This document shows, one piece after another, positions 8,766-18,800 of a stretch of DNA of 62,978 nucleotides (position 1 is its first letter; each line of letters starts with the position of its first letter). A program made the translations under genes and the position numbers. The notes below the pieces were generated by a model, which was not told the DNA's origin, did not search any database, and saw only the letters and a list, made by a program, of their open reading frames with translations. The DNA comes from Sideroxydans sp. (GTDB lineage: Bacteria > Pseudomonadota > Gammaproteobacteria > Burkholderiales > Gallionellaceae): positions 1 to 62,978 of the forward strand of contig JAQUAD010000010.1 in the NCBI GenBank assembly GCA_028687425.1, given 5' to 3'.

Positions 8766-9860
8766 TTACCTCAACTTCGGTGTCTCACAAACCACATCCC
8801 CATTCTGCCCCCGATTCCTCAACGCATGATCCATCAACACCAACGCCACCATCGCCTCCGCGATCGGCGTAGCCCGTATCCCCACACAAGGATCATGCCG
8901 TCCTTCGGTCGAGACCTTCACCGCCTCTCCCGCCTTGTTGATGGAATTACGTTCGATACGGATGCTTGAGGTCGGCTTGATGGCATACCGCGCCACGATG
9001 TCCTGCCCGGTGGTGATACCGCCGAGGATGCCGCCCGCATGATTGGAAGCGAAACCGTTCGGCGTGAGCTCGTCACCGTGCTCGCTGCCCTTCTGCGTCA
9101 CGCAAGCAAAACCATCACCGATCTCCACCCCCTTCACCGCGTTGATACCCATCAGCGCATGCGCAATGTCGGCATCGATGCGATCGAATACCGGCTCGCC
9201 CCAGCCTACCGGCACGTTGGATGCCACCACGGCAAGTTTGGCGCCGATGGAGTCGCCGGATTTACGCAGGTTGTCCATGTAGTCTTCCAGCTGGCCGACA
9301 TAGCTCGCGTCTGCCACGAAGAAGCTGTTGCCCACTTCGACCACTTCGGCCCAGCTTTTGAAAGGGATTTTGATCTCGCCCAGCTGTTCCAGATAACCGC
9401 GCACAACGACTCCGTAATTTTCATGCAGCCATTTCTTGGCGATGGTGCCGGCCGCCACACGTGCTGCCGTTTCGCGCGCCGAAGCACGGCCGCCGCCTCG
9501 GTAGTCGCGGATGCCGTATTTCTGCCAGTAGGTATAGTCGGCGTGGCCGGGACGGAAAGTGTCGGCGATGTTGCCGTAGTCCTTGCTGCGCTGATCTTCG
9601 TTGCGGATCAACAACGCGATGGGCGTGCCGGTGGTCTTGCCTTCGAACACGCCGGAGAGGATCTCGACCGTATCTGACTCGCGGCGCTGCGTAACGTGGC
9701 GCGAGGTGCCGGGCTTGCGGCGGTCGAGGTCGATCTGGATGTCCGCCTCGCTGAGCATCATGCCGGGAGGGCAGCCGTCGACGATGCAGCCTATGGCCGC
9801 GCCGTGCGATTCGCCGAAGGAAGTGACCGTGAACAGGGTGCCGAATGTGTTTCCAGACAT
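8766..9860 (-). CDS. aroC: Chorismate synthase
   Basis: This 364-residue protein makes chorismate from EPSP in the last shared step of aromatic amino acid synthesis, using reduced FMN. The N-terminus [19 protein letters not shown] is the family signature. [17 protein letters not shown] and the late [19 protein letters not shown] are also conserved. The ATG at 9860 gives the usual length; upstream in-frame codons would add 31 non-conserved residues. A GCGAG sequence lies eight bases upstream. It is divergent from tatD. Confidence 0.97.
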   Translation of the reverse strand: MSGNTFGTLFTVTSFGESHGAAIGCIVDGCPPGMMLSEADIQIDLDRRKPGTSRHVTQRRESDTVEILSGVFEGKTTGTPIALLIRNEDQRSKDYGNIADTFRPGHADYTYWQKYGIRDYRGGGRASARETAARVAAGTIAKKWLHENYGVVVRGYLEQLGEIKIPFKSWAEVVEVGNSFFVADASYVGQLEDYMDNLRKSGDSIGAKLAVVASNVPVGWGEPVFDRIDADIAHALMGINAVKGVEIGDGFACVTQKGSEHGDELTPNGFASNHAGGILGGITTGQDIVARYAIKPTSSIRIERNSINKAGEAVKVSTEGRHDPCVGIRATPIAEAMVALVLMDHALRNRGQNGDVVCETPKLR

Positions 9861-9967
9861 GGTGTTATCTCGCAAAAATAGTGCGCGGAGTTTAACATGG
9901 CAGCCGACTGCGAATATCGCGTCGTTCCTGCCATTTACAGCTGATTCAACCATAGAGCCGAGACGAG

Positions 9968-10729
9968 ATGACCTTCATCGACACCCACTGCCATCTGGAT
10001 GCAGCAGAGTTCGGCGACACACAGGCCGACCTCGTACGCGCCGCACAGGATGCAGGTGTAGCTCGCATCGTCGTGCCCTCGGTCACGCGCGGCAACTTCG
10101 ATGTCGTACGCGAACTGTGCGAACGCTTCCCGTCCTGCTCGCCCGCCTACGGCATACATCCGATGTACACCGACGATGCGCTGCCGGATGACCTGACGGT
10201 GTTACGCGACCTGCTGCAACAGCATCGCCCGGTCGCCATCGGCGAGATCGGGCTGGATTTCTTCATCGACCATTTCGACCGTGCGCGGCAGGAATATTTC
10301 TTCGTCGAGCAACTCAAGCTGGCCAAGGAATTCGACCTGCCGGTGCTGCTACATATCCGCCGCGCGCAGGATGTGATCCTCAAACATCTGCGCCAGCACA
10401 AGGTGCGCGGCGGCATCGCGCATGCCTTCAATGGCAGCCGCCAACAGGCGGATGAATTCATCAAGCTCGGCTTCAAACTGGGTTTCGGCGGGGCGATGAC
10501 CTATAGCCGCGCCACCAAGCTGCGCGAACTGGCGGCGACTTTGCCGCTGGACAGCATCGTGCTGGAAACGGATGCGCCGGACATTCCACCCGATTTACTT
10601 GAACGCGGGCAGCCCAACAAACCGGAGTACCTGCCCCGTATTGCCGCGACACTGGCCGCGCTACGCGATCTGCCGATAGAGGCGATCGCGGCAGCGACCA
10701 GCCGGAATATGGAAGCTATACTGCGCTGA
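9968..10729 (+). CDS. TatD-family metal-dependent hydrolase
   Basis: This 253-residue TIM-barrel nuclease/hydrolase is of the TatD/YcfH type. Metal-binding motifs are in order: IDTHCHLD (residues 4-11), IGEIGLDF (about 92-99), LLHIRRA (about 128), HAFNGS (about 154) and LETDAPDI (about 203). Family members have 3'-5' exonuclease activity in DNA repair; which paralogue this is cannot be settled here. Its 3' end overlaps the convergent CBS-GGDEF gene by 14 bases. Confidence 0.9.
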   Translation: MTFIDTHCHLDAAEFGDTQADLVRAAQDAGVARIVVPSVTRGNFDVVRELCERFPSCSPAYGIHPMYTDDALPDDLTVLRDLLQQHRPVAIGEIGLDFFIDHFDRARQEYFFVEQLKLAKEFDLPVLLHIRRAQDVILKHLRQHKVRGGIAHAFNGSRQQADEFIKLGFKLGFGGAMTYSRATKLRELAATLPLDSIVLETDAPDIPPDLLERGQPNKPEYLPRIAATLAALRDLPIEAIAAATSRNMEAILR

Positions 10730-12056
10730 TGCGCACCGCATTGCGCCCGGCATCCTTGGCTTGATACAGGGCGCGGTCGATACGGTCGAAGAACAGATCT
10801 TCCCGCTCCCCTGCATGGTATTCGCCGACACCCGCACTCAGGGTGATGGCATGACCATCTATCAATTCCGTTCTGGCCACTTCCACCCGGAACCGCTCGG
10901 CGAACTCGCGTGCCGCATCCAGCGGCGTGTTACGCAGCAGGACTGCGAACTCCTCTCCGCCCCAGCGCACCACCGTATCGCTCTTGCGAATGGCTTCCTT
11001 CAGCTTCCCGGCGACCTTCTGCAGCACGAGGTCTCCGACGATGTGGCCGTGCGTGTCGTTCACTTTCTTGAACAGGTCGATATCGACCAGCACCATGGAA
11101 AAAGACGGCGAATCGTAGCGCACGATGCGCTCCACCTCCCGCTCCATCTCCTGATAGAACATGCGTTTGTTGCCCAGTTCGGTAAGTGCGTCCGTATAAG
11201 AGAGCAGCTCCAGCATCTTGTTCTTCTCCTTGAGCATCTCCACCAGTTCGTGCAACTCGGTGGTGTGATGCTTGAGGATGTTCACCCAGGAACCGTAAGC
11301 GAAACCGATCAGCTCGCTCTGCGACACCACGCCCACCAGGCGACCGCCTTCATCCACGATGATGGCGCGTTTGAAATGCAGCTTCTGAATCTGCATCAGC
11401 GCATCGTGAATAGAGCTGTCGCGCCGTGTGGTGACGACCGGGCTGACCATATAGTGCGACAAGGGTTGCGCGATGTCCGCGCCGGAAGACAGCAGGTTGA
11501 AGACATCGCGCATGGTGATGATGCCGACCGGTTGCGCCGCCTCCACGACGATGACTGCATCTTCCATTTTCTTGAAGTGATGCAATACATCTTCCAGTAT
11601 CCAGTCTGCCGTAAAGGTCGGCGGCGGTGCTCGCCATACCAGATCCCCCACGGTCTTGCGCTCCATCAGCACGGTCGGATCGATGGAAGAAAGGATGTCC
11701 GTATGGCTGACGATGCCGGTCATCCTGTCATCGTCGTCGACCACCCCGACATAACGCTGACCGCTCTGCTCCAGATGTTCCAGTGCCGCCAACACCGGGC
11801 GTTGCTCGCTCACACAAACGATGCGCGGCAGGACGAAAGCGGACAGGTGCGCATCCATGTCGCCATTCGCATGGATATGCGCCATCAGCTCTTCGATAGA
11901 GAATACGAAGCGCCCATGTTCTTCCTCGATCACCACGCTGCTGACGCCCTTCGCTTCCATGAGCGCTGCTGCCTGACGTACCGAAACCTCCCTGTCCGTG
12001 CGCAGGATCGAATGCTGGGCGATGTCCGCCAGTTTCGGAAATGCGATGTATTCCAT
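10716..12056 (-). CDS. CBS-domain diguanylate cyclase (GGDEF)
   Basis: This 446-residue cytoplasmic protein has four CBS motifs in its first 270 residues, usually a nucleotide-sensing module, and a C-terminal GGDEF domain. The active site is intact as RWGGEEFAVLL. RKSD five residues upstream is an inhibitory c-di-GMP site. LTELGNKRMFY and DIDLFKKVND are also present. It should make c-di-GMP in response to a ligand of the CBS part. GGAAGG lies just before the ATG at 12056; an ATG at 12068 would add four residues. It follows the response regulator gene by 54 bases, so the pair is probably an operon. Confidence 0.87.
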   Translation of the reverse strand: MEYIAFPKLADIAQHSILRTDREVSVRQAAALMEAKGVSSVVIEEEHGRFVFSIEELMAHIHANGDMDAHLSAFVLPRIVCVSEQRPVLAALEHLEQSGQRYVGVVDDDDRMTGIVSHTDILSSIDPTVLMERKTVGDLVWRAPPPTFTADWILEDVLHHFKKMEDAVIVVEAAQPVGIITMRDVFNLLSSGADIAQPLSHYMVSPVVTTRRDSSIHDALMQIQKLHFKRAIIVDEGGRLVGVVSQSELIGFAYGSWVNILKHHTTELHELVEMLKEKNKMLELLSYTDALTELGNKRMFYQEMEREVERIVRYDSPSFSMVLVDIDLFKKVNDTHGHIVGDLVLQKVAGKLKEAIRKSDTVVRWGGEEFAVLLRNTPLDAAREFAERFRVEVARTELIDGHAITLSAGVGEYHAGEREDLFFDRIDRALYQAKDAGRNAVRISAV

Positions 12057-12110
12057 ATTGCCTTCCATGATTTGCTCGTCCTGAAACCGGAACGCTGCGG
12101 ACGATGCGTG

Positions 12111-12776
12111 TTATTCCCCCGCACTGCCTTTTGCGACCATCTCCTGGTAGGCATCGAACAGCCTGACCAGATCGGCGATGGAGTTCGCACCGGTCTTTTT
12201 CATCATCATCCCGCGATGCGTCTTCACGGTCTTCACCGAGATACCCAGCTTCTCGGCGATCTCCGGATTGCTCAGCCCCTGCACGACCTGGCTGCCGATC
12301 TGCATCTGGCGGCGCGTCAGCTCGGAGAAGCGCTGCAACAGTTGCTGCCTGTCAGTCAGCAAACCATTCAAACGCCACTGCTCCGCCAGCGCATCGCGCA
12401 GGTTCGCGCGCAGCAGCGCCATGGAGAACGGCCGGTCCATGACCCGGAACGGTTCCGCCTTGAGCAAGGTGCCCAGACCGGCCAGTCCCGCCTGTGCGCC
12501 GGTGAGGCTGCTGCCGATGTAGATGCGCGGCACATGGGCGACCAGTGCTGCATCCCCACGATCTATCGCAGCAAGTTGACTGATGGAGACCAGCATGCAG
12601 AAGGTCCGTGGCGCATCTCCCACCTGTTTCAACCAGGCGTGCGCATCGTCGCAGGACGTGAAACAGCGCGTGCAAAAACCCTCTTCCCGGCCGATCCGGT
12701 TCACGGCTTTGCTCAAGGCGATGTCGTCATCGACGACCAGGGCGGTCAATTCGTTGTTCTGTTGGGGGAGCGTCAT
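12111..12776 (-). CDS. LuxR/FixJ-type response regulator with degenerate receiver
   Basis: This 221-residue protein has an N-terminal receiver-like domain and a C-terminal LuxR helix-turn-helix (SNPEIAEKLGISVKTVKTHR, about residues 169-188). The acidic pocket is kept (VVDDD, about 15-19). The strand that normally ends in the phosphorylated Asp reads TFCMLVSISQL, with no Asp, and the conserved Lys-Pro is DRPF. It is therefore unlikely to be switched by normal phosphorylation. It lies upstream of the CBS-GGDEF gene on the same strand and is divergent from tcdA. The target genes are unknown. Confidence 0.83.
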   Translation of the reverse strand: MTLPQQNNELTALVVDDDIALSKAVNRIGREEGFCTRCFTSCDDAHAWLKQVGDAPRTFCMLVSISQLAAIDRGDAALVAHVPRIYIGSSLTGAQAGLAGLGTLLKAEPFRVMDRPFSMALLRANLRDALAEQWRLNGLLTDRQQLLQRFSELTRRQMQIGSQVVQGLSNPEIAEKLGISVKTVKTHRGMMMKKTGANSIADLVRLFDAYQEMVAKGSAGE

Positions 12777-12862
12777 TCCGTTCTCTACCGATCGGGATTC
12801 TCTTTAGTCATTATGCTCCCGATAATTGGGATAGAATTTTATCCGTCCCGTGCAGGGCACGA

Positions 12863-12882
12863 TATGGGACCAAAGTCCCATA
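12863..12882. promoter_or_regulatory. Perfect 8-bp inverted repeat in the regulator/tcdA gap
   Basis: TATGGGAC and GTCCCATA flank a four-base CAAA. It lies 24 bases before the tcdA start and 86 bases upstream of the LuxR-type regulator. It could be an operator for that regulator or a leader hairpin. No run of T follows, so it is not a terminator. Confidence 0.35.
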
Positions 12883-12906
12883 CCCTTCGATATTCAAGCC
12901 TTAAAG

Positions 12907-13674
12907 ATGCCACTTCACCCACTGGATCCCGACCATGAACGCCGTTTCGGCGGTCTCGACCGACTCTACGGAGAAGGCGCCCGCACGCTGTTGCATAAAG
13001 CGCGCGTTGCTGTCGTCGGTGTAGGCGGCGTGGGTTCCTGGGCGGTGGAAGCGCTTGCGCGTAGCGGTATCGGCAACCTGACGCTGATCGATTTCGACCA
13101 TGTCGCGGTGTCCAACATGAACCGGCAGATCCAGGCGCTGGACAGCACACTGGGCATGGCCAAGACCGAAGCATTGCAAAAACGCATCGCGGACATCAAT
13201 CCCGATTGCCGGGTGACGGTGGTCGATGATTTCCTGACCGAAGAGAACATGCAGCAGCTGATGCCTGCCAACAGTTTCGATGCGGTGATCGATGCCTGCG
13301 ATGAAGCGAAAGTGAAAGCAGCGCTGATCGTGCATGCACGCTTCAACAAGCTCAAACTCATCGTGTGCGGTGCGGCGGGCGGCAAGCGCGACGCAATGAA
13401 ACTGCGCCGCGACGATCTGGCGCGCACCACGCACGATGCGCTGCTGGCACGCATCCGCACCATGCTGAAAAAAGACTTCAACATCCATCCGCGCAGCAAC
13501 GGCAAGTTCGGTGTGACCTGTATCTATCTGGAAGAACCTTCGCAGCGCGGCACCGCCTGCTCGACTGCCGACTTGAGTTGCTCGGGCTATGGTTCGGCGG
13601 TAACGGTGACGGCCAGCATGGGTTTTGCGGCAGCAGGCTGGTGCATCGACAAGTTGCTGGCCGGTAAAGACTAA
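12907..13674 (+). CDS. tcdA: tRNA threonylcarbamoyladenosine dehydratase TcdA (CsdL)
   Basis: This 255-residue E1-like enzyme cyclises t6A37 of tRNA to ct6A using ATP. It therefore acts after TsaD, encoded 12 kb away. It has the nucleotide-binding VVGVGGVGSWAVEALARSG (about residues 34-52), NMNRQIQA, the DACDEAKVK segment and CGAAGGKRDA. The start MPLHPLDPDHERRFGGLDRLY at 12907 fits the family. Upstream in-frame codons reaching 12850 are not conserved. Its stop overlaps the convergent glycosylase stop by three bases. Confidence 0.93.
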   Translation: MPLHPLDPDHERRFGGLDRLYGEGARTLLHKARVAVVGVGGVGSWAVEALARSGIGNLTLIDFDHVAVSNMNRQIQALDSTLGMAKTEALQKRIADINPDCRVTVVDDFLTEENMQQLMPANSFDAVIDACDEAKVKAALIVHARFNKLKLIVCGAAGGKRDAMKLRRDDLARTTHDALLARIRTMLKKDFNIHPRSNGKFGVTCIYLEEPSQRGTACSTADLSCSGYGSAVTVTASMGFAAAGWCIDKLLAGKD

Positions 13675-14099
13675 ACGACCTCCCACGCTTCTACCGGCCC
13701 CGGCACCGCACGGAACAGAGGGTGCAATACCGGCCGCCCGAACTGCTGCAAGCGTGCCAGCGCATCCGTATCGCGCACCGCCAGCTTGTTGCGCAGATGC
13801 GCGAGTTCATATTCCACCTGTCCCGAGGTGACGTTTATCTTTCCGCGGGTGGTCTGGGGCCCGATCTTTCCAGCGTCGAATCTGTAACCGCGCCGTTCGG
13901 CTTCAACCTGCACTGCACGCAGATAATCGGCGATGGCGGCCAGCGGCTCGGCATGCGCACGGAAGCGCTGTAACTGCGGGTGATGGCGATAACCTTTGGT
14001 CTCGCCGCGCAACACCTTCTGCGCCAGCAAGGTCTCGCGCCACAAGGCGACCAGCCCTTTGGCATCCAGATGTTGTGGATGCAATGACCAGATCCGCAT
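13671..14099 (-). CDS. Pyrimidine dimer DNA glycosylase family protein
   Basis: This 142-residue protein matches the endonuclease V (DenV)-like family, which removes UV-induced pyrimidine dimers. The start MRIWSLHPQHLD, then LVALWRETLLAQKVL and TKGYRHHPQLQRF, are the family pattern. The middle (GYRFDAGKIG) and the VEYELAHLRNKL segment agree. It begins three bases after the corA stop and so is probably translated from the thpR-corA message. DNA repair activity is inferred from family membership. Confidence 0.82.
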   Translation of the reverse strand: MRIWSLHPQHLDAKGLVALWRETLLAQKVLRGETKGYRHHPQLQRFRAHAEPLAAIADYLRAVQVEAERRGYRFDAGKIGPQTTRGKINVTSGQVEYELAHLRNKLAVRDTDALARLQQFGRPVLHPLFRAVPGPVEAWEVV

Positions 14100-14102
14100 G
14101 GC

Positions 14103-15062
14103 TTATTTCAACCAGCCTTTGCGCCAGAATATCCAGATCGGCACGCCCACCGTAAGCGCCATCAGCAACAGCGCAAAGGGATAGCCCAGCTTCCAGTGCA
14201 GTTCCGGCATGACTCCGAAGTTCATGCCGTAGATGGACGCGATCAGCGTGGGCGGCAACAGGGCGACCGACACCACCGAGAACAGGCGCACGATCTTGTT
14301 CTGGTTGATGTTGATGAAGCCGATCACCGCATCCATCAGGAAGTTGATCTTGTCGAACAGGAAGGCGGTGTGCCCGTCCAGCGAATCGATGTCCTGCTGG
14401 ATCTGGCGCACCTCGTCGATCTGTCCGGCGTCCAGCGACTTGGTGCGCAGCAGGAAGGACAGTGCGCGGCGGATGTCCATCACGTTGCGACGGATGCGGC
14501 CGTTGACGTGCTCGGCATGGGCGATCTCGGCCAGTGCCTCGCGCGCCTGCGCATCGCTCAAGGTGTCGTTCAGCACACTCTGGCTGACCCGCCCCAGGTC
14601 CGCATACACGCCTTCCAGCGCATCGGCGGAGAACTCGATATCCATACCAAACAAGTCGATCAGCACATCGCGATTGTTTTCGATCGGCCCCGATTCGGAT
14701 TGCATGCGCAAGCGCAGCAAGCGGAAGATGGGCAGGTCTTCCTCATGGATGCTGATCAGCGTCTCGCCCGCCAGTACGAACGCCACCGCCACGCTATGCG
14801 CATGGCTCTCGGTGCCCAGCAGGAAATCGGAACGCAGATGCAGCCGCCCTTCTTCCTCGTAGAAGCGGGCGCTGGCTTCGATGTCGCGCAAATGTTCAGG
14901 GCTAGGCAGATGCAACTGGAAGGACTGCTCCACATGCGCCACTTCGGCATCCGTCGCACCGTGCATGTCGATCCAGACCGGCGACAGCGCAGCCAGATCG
15001 GTATCCGCCTCGATGGACAGGCGATCCAGTCGGCCGTTCTTAAGCGTGAATGCGTAGAGCAT
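14103..15062 (-). CDS. corA: CorA-family divalent metal ion transporter
   Basis: This 319-residue protein has a long cytoplasmic N-terminal part. Its two C-terminal helices are joined by the YGMNFG signature (about residue 280), typical of CorA Mg2+/Co2+ channels. Helix one is [19 protein letters not shown] and helix two is [18 protein letters not shown]; the end KGWLK is basic. GGAGGAAC lies directly before the ATG at 15062. It sits between thpR (26 bases upstream) and the glycosylase gene. Which ion it moves cannot be told from sequence. Confidence 0.93.
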   Translation of the reverse strand: MLYAFTLKNGRLDRLSIEADTDLAALSPVWIDMHGATDAEVAHVEQSFQLHLPSPEHLRDIEASARFYEEEGRLHLRSDFLLGTESHAHSVAVAFVLAGETLISIHEEDLPIFRLLRLRMQSESGPIENNRDVLIDLFGMDIEFSADALEGVYADLGRVSQSVLNDTLSDAQAREALAEIAHAEHVNGRIRRNVMDIRRALSFLLRTKSLDAGQIDEVRQIQQDIDSLDGHTAFLFDKINFLMDAVIGFININQNKIVRLFSVVSVALLPPTLIASIYGMNFGVMPELHWKLGYPFALLLMALTVGVPIWIFWRKGWLK

Positions 15063-15088
15063 GTTCCTCCTGCGAGTGTTGCTGCATT

Positions 15089-15631
15089 CTATCCCTGCCC
15101 TCCGAAGCGGCACAGCACTTCGTAACGCGCGCCCTGCGCATCGCCCTTCGATTGCACCAGCACGAAGTCGCGCACCTGCCAGCGCACGGCGGGCATGGGC
15201 GGCAGCGGCGCATCCGTCCATTGCGCATGGCGCAGCAGCGTGACATGAGCTTTATAGGAGCGATCCACGAAACGGAAGCGGTGCGCGCGCAAGCACTCCT
15301 GCAACGAGGCGACCAGCGCCTCGAGTTCAGGCGGCGTAACGGCCGGTGCGGCATACGCGATATGGTTGTGCCCCCAGTAATCGGCGCCTTCCCAGTCGAT
15401 CTTGAAAGGCTGGAACGCGACCTCTTGCGCCGCCAGCCGCAGGGCTTCCAGCCGGTGCTCAAGCACCGCCCCCAGGAACACCAGCGTGCAATGCAAGGTA
15501 TCCCTGCGCATCGCCGTGCCGCCGCATCGTTCATGCAGCGGCGCCTGCCAGCGAGCCAGTGCGGCACTTTCCGCACTGTCCGGCCACAGGGCAAAGAACA
15601 CCCGGCGTGTTTTTTCAGGGACGGATTCCAT
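15089..15631 (-). CDS. thpR: RNA 2',3'-cyclic phosphodiesterase ThpR
   Basis: This 180-residue member of the 2H phosphoesterase family opens 2',3'-cyclic phosphate ends of RNA. The two catalytic motifs are HCTL and HVTL, in LHCTLVFLG (about residue 45) and KAHVTLLRH (about residue 130). RRVFFALWP near the start is typical. The ATG at 15631 gives family length. The reading frame stays open another 174 bases upstream but runs into repeat DNA and carries no conserved sequence. It is the first gene of the thpR-corA-glycosylase set. Confidence 0.88.
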   Translation of the reverse strand: MESVPEKTRRVFFALWPDSAESAALARWQAPLHERCGGTAMRRDTLHCTLVFLGAVLEHRLEALRLAAQEVAFQPFKIDWEGADYWGHNHIAYAAPAVTPPELEALVASLQECLRAHRFRFVDRSYKAHVTLLRHAQWTDAPLPPMPAVRWQVRDFVLVQSKGDAQGARYEVLCRFGGQG

Positions 15632-15645
15632 GCCGTGGATGCTAA

Positions 15646-15704
15646 CGATCAAGGGCGAGGCTCGCCACACAATAATTTGAAAATGTCTGTCTCGCCCTTG
15701 ATCG
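15646..15704. repeat. Perfect 14-bp inverted repeat with 31-base loop
   Basis: CGATCAAGGGCGAG (15646-15659) and CTCGCCCTTGATCG (15691-15704) are exact complements. The AT-rich loop between them begins GCTCGCC, which can extend a second, smaller palindrome. It lies in the gap between thpR and the large oxidoreductase. It could be a MITE remnant or a regulatory hairpin; no T-run follows. Confidence 0.6.
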
Positions 15705-15740
15705 CCCCCCTCCCCAACCCTCCCCCAGAGGGAGAGGGAG
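15704..15740. repeat. C-rich/G-rich dispersed repeat
   Basis: A run of CCCTCCCC units followed by GAGGGAGAGGGAG can fold back on itself. It resembles dispersed repeats I recall from intergenic DNA of many proteobacteria. It directly abuts the 14-bp inverted repeat. Confidence 0.5.
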
Positions 15741-15810
15741 CAACTGTGCTGCGCGTATTTTGTACTTATGCCATATGCGCGTCGGGGTCGAGTACAGCCG
15801 CACATTCGGG

Positions 15811-15816
15811 TAGAAT
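15811..15816 (+). promoter_or_regulatory. Candidate -10 box for the large oxidoreductase
   Basis: TAGAAT followed by a GC-rich GCGCGCC lies 29 bases before the chosen ATG at 15845. This supports that start over an in-frame ATG at 15815, which overlaps the box. No clear -35 is seen. Confidence 0.4.
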
Positions 15817-15844
15817 GCGCGCCTTGAAACAGGGGCTTGCCTGC

Positions 15845-18800
15845 ATGAACGCGCGTTTACGTGAAATACCCTACAACTACACTTCCTTCTCCGACCGTGA
15901 GATCGTGCTGCGCCTGCTCGGCGATGAAGCCTGGGAGATCATCAACACCCTGCGTGCGGAGCGCCGCACCGGCCGCTCGGCACAGATGCTGTACGAAGTG
16001 CTGGGCGACATCTGGGTCCTGACGCGCAACCCCTACCTCGAAGACGATCTGCTCTCCAACCGCAAGCGCCGCAGGGCCTTGATCGGCGCCTTGCATCACC
16101 GCCTGAACGCAATCGAGGCACGCAGGCAGGACACCGCAAGTGCGGTGAAGGCTAACATCGGCGCAGGCGATGTTAAGCATAGCGGCCGGAACCACAACGA
16201 GGTGGTGAAGCGCCTGCTTGAACTCACCTCCGCGGCCGTGGAGAGTTTCGCCGAAGATTTCGAGACCACGCTCAAGCTGCGCAGACGCACGTTGCGCGCG
16301 CTGTCGCGCATCACGCGCCGCGACAACATCCAGTTCGACGGACTGGCGCGCGTCTCGCATGTGACCGACGCCACCGACTGGCGCGTGGAATATCCCTTCG
16401 TGGTACTCAATCCGGACAATGAGGACGAGGTCGCACCGCTGGTGCGCGCCTGTATCGAACTCGGCCTGACCATCATCCCGCGCGGCGGCGGCACCGGCTA
16501 CACCGGCGGCGCCGTGCCGCTGGACAAGTATTCCGTGGTGATCAACACAGAGAAGCTGGATGCGATCTCGGCAGTGGAACCCATGGTACTGCCCGGCCAC
16601 AGCGAACCGTACGCCACCATCCATTGCGGCGCTGGCGTGGTGACGCGGCGTGTGATGGAAGCCGCCGAAGCCGCCGATCTGGTATTCGCCGTCGACCCGA
16701 CCTCGGCGGATGCATCCTGCATCGGCGGCAACGTGGCGATGAACGCGGGCGGCAAGAAAGCCGTGCTGTGGGGTACCGCACTGGACAATCTTGTGTCATG
16801 GAAGATGGTGGCGCCGGACGGACGCTGGATGCTGGTCGAGCGCATGGACCACAACTTCGGCAAGATCCACGACGCCGAGCACGCCACCTTCCGCATCAGC
16901 CGCTACGACCGTCACGACAAGCCGCTGTCGGGCCAGCCGGTGACCCTGACCATCCCCGGCAGCGCATTCCGCAAGACCGGGCTCGGCAAGGACGTGACCG
17001 ACAAGTTCCTGTCCGGCCTGCCCGGCATCCAGAAAGAAGGTTGCGACGGCATCATCACTTCGGCGCGCTTCGTGCTGCACCGTGCGCACCAGCACACGCG
17101 TACCGTGTGCCTGGAGTTCTTCGGTCAGGTACGCGAGGCCGTGCCGGCCATCGTCGAGATCACCTCCCTGCTCGACAACCGCAAAGACAAGCAGGTACTG
17201 CTGGCCGGTCTGGAACATCTGGACGAGCGCTATCTGAAAGCGGTCGGCTACGCCACGAAATCGAAACGCGGCACCCGCCCCAAGATGGTGTTGATCGCCG
17301 ATGTGGTTGGCGACGATGAAGCAGCCGTCGGTGCGGCCGCGTCCGAGATCGTGCGCTTGGCCAATCTGCGTCACGGCGAAGGTTTCATCGCGGTCTCGAG
17401 CGAGGCGCGCAAGAAGTTCTGGCTGGATCGCGCGCGTACCGCCGCCATCGCCAAGCACACCAACGCATTCAAGATCAACGAGGATGTAGTGATCCCGCTG
17501 CCGCGCATGGGCGACTATTGCGACGGCGTGGAACGCATCAACATCGAACTGTCGCTGCAGAACAAGATCAAGCTGCTGGATGCGCTGAACGACTTCTTCA
17601 ACGGCGAACTGCCGTTGCACTATCAGGACGATGCGCAACTGGGCGATGCCGAGTTGCTGGGCGAACGCCCGCAGGCGGCGCACAAGCTGCTGACCGAGGT
17701 ACGCAGTCGCTGGAGCTGGATGCTCGAGCATCTGGATGCGCCGCTGGCAGATTGCCCGTTCGCGCCTGCAGACAAACAGGACGCCGTGACGGTGTTCGAT
17801 GCGGTGCAGCGCCACCTGTTGCGCGCTTCGTGGAAACGCGAACTGCGCGAACCGCTGCGCCAGATCTTCAGCGGCGGCACTTATCAGCTCATTCTGGAAC
17901 AGTGCGCGGCCATCCATCAGCAGGTGCTGAAGAGCCGTGTGTTCGTCGCACTGCACATGCATGCGGGCGATGGCAACGTGCACACCAACATCCCGGTCAA
18001 CTCCGACGATTACGCCATGTTGCAGCAGGCGAACGGTGCGGTGGATCGCATCATGCAACTGGCGAAGGATCTGGGCGGCGTGATCTCTGGCGAGCACGGC
18101 ATCGGCATCACCAAGTTCGACTTCCTCGACGAGAAGGAGATCGCGCCGTTCATCGCCTACAAGCATAAGGTCGATCCGGACGGCCGTTTCAACCGCGGCA
18201 AGTTGCTGCCGGGCAGCAACCTGGAGCGCGCCTACACGCCCAGCTTCAACCTGATGGAACTGGAGAGCCTGATCCTGGAGAAGAGCGAGCTGGGCGACAT
18301 CTCCGATTCGATCAAGGATTGCCTGCGCTGCGGCAAGTGCAAACCGGTGTGCACCACGCATGTGCCGCGCGCCAACCTGCTCTACTCGCCGCGCAACAAG
18401 ATCCTCGCCACCTCGCTGCTGATCGAAGCCTTCCTGTATGAAGAGCAGACCCGGCGCGGCGTTTCCATCCGCCACTTCGACGAATTCAACGACGTGGCCG
18501 ACCATTGCACCGTGTGCCACCGCTGCGAGAAACCGTGCCCGGTCGACATTGACTTCGGCGACGTCTCGGTATCCATGCGCAATTTCCTGCGCAAGCACGG
18601 CCAGAAAAAATTCAACCCGGTCACGGCAACCTCGATGCTGTTCCTCAATGCCACTGATCCCGCCACCATCAAGACGGTACGCAAGGTAATGATCGAGTGG
18701 GCATACAAGGGACAGCGCTGGGCGCATGGCGTGGCGAAGCAGTTCGGCCTGCTCAGCGGACAGACGCAGCATCCGCCGGCGACTGTGGGCAAGCCGGCAC

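Noticed and set aside
10761-12938. A 725-codon open frame on the plus strand
   Set aside because: It is antisense to the CBS-GGDEF and response regulator genes, which have clear domains. Its His/Gln/Arg-rich composition is typical of a shadow frame.
15050-15844. A 265-codon N-terminal extension of the FAD oxidoreductase frame
   Set aside because: It runs antisense through thpR and the start of corA and through repeat DNA. A -10 box lies just before the conserved start at 15845.
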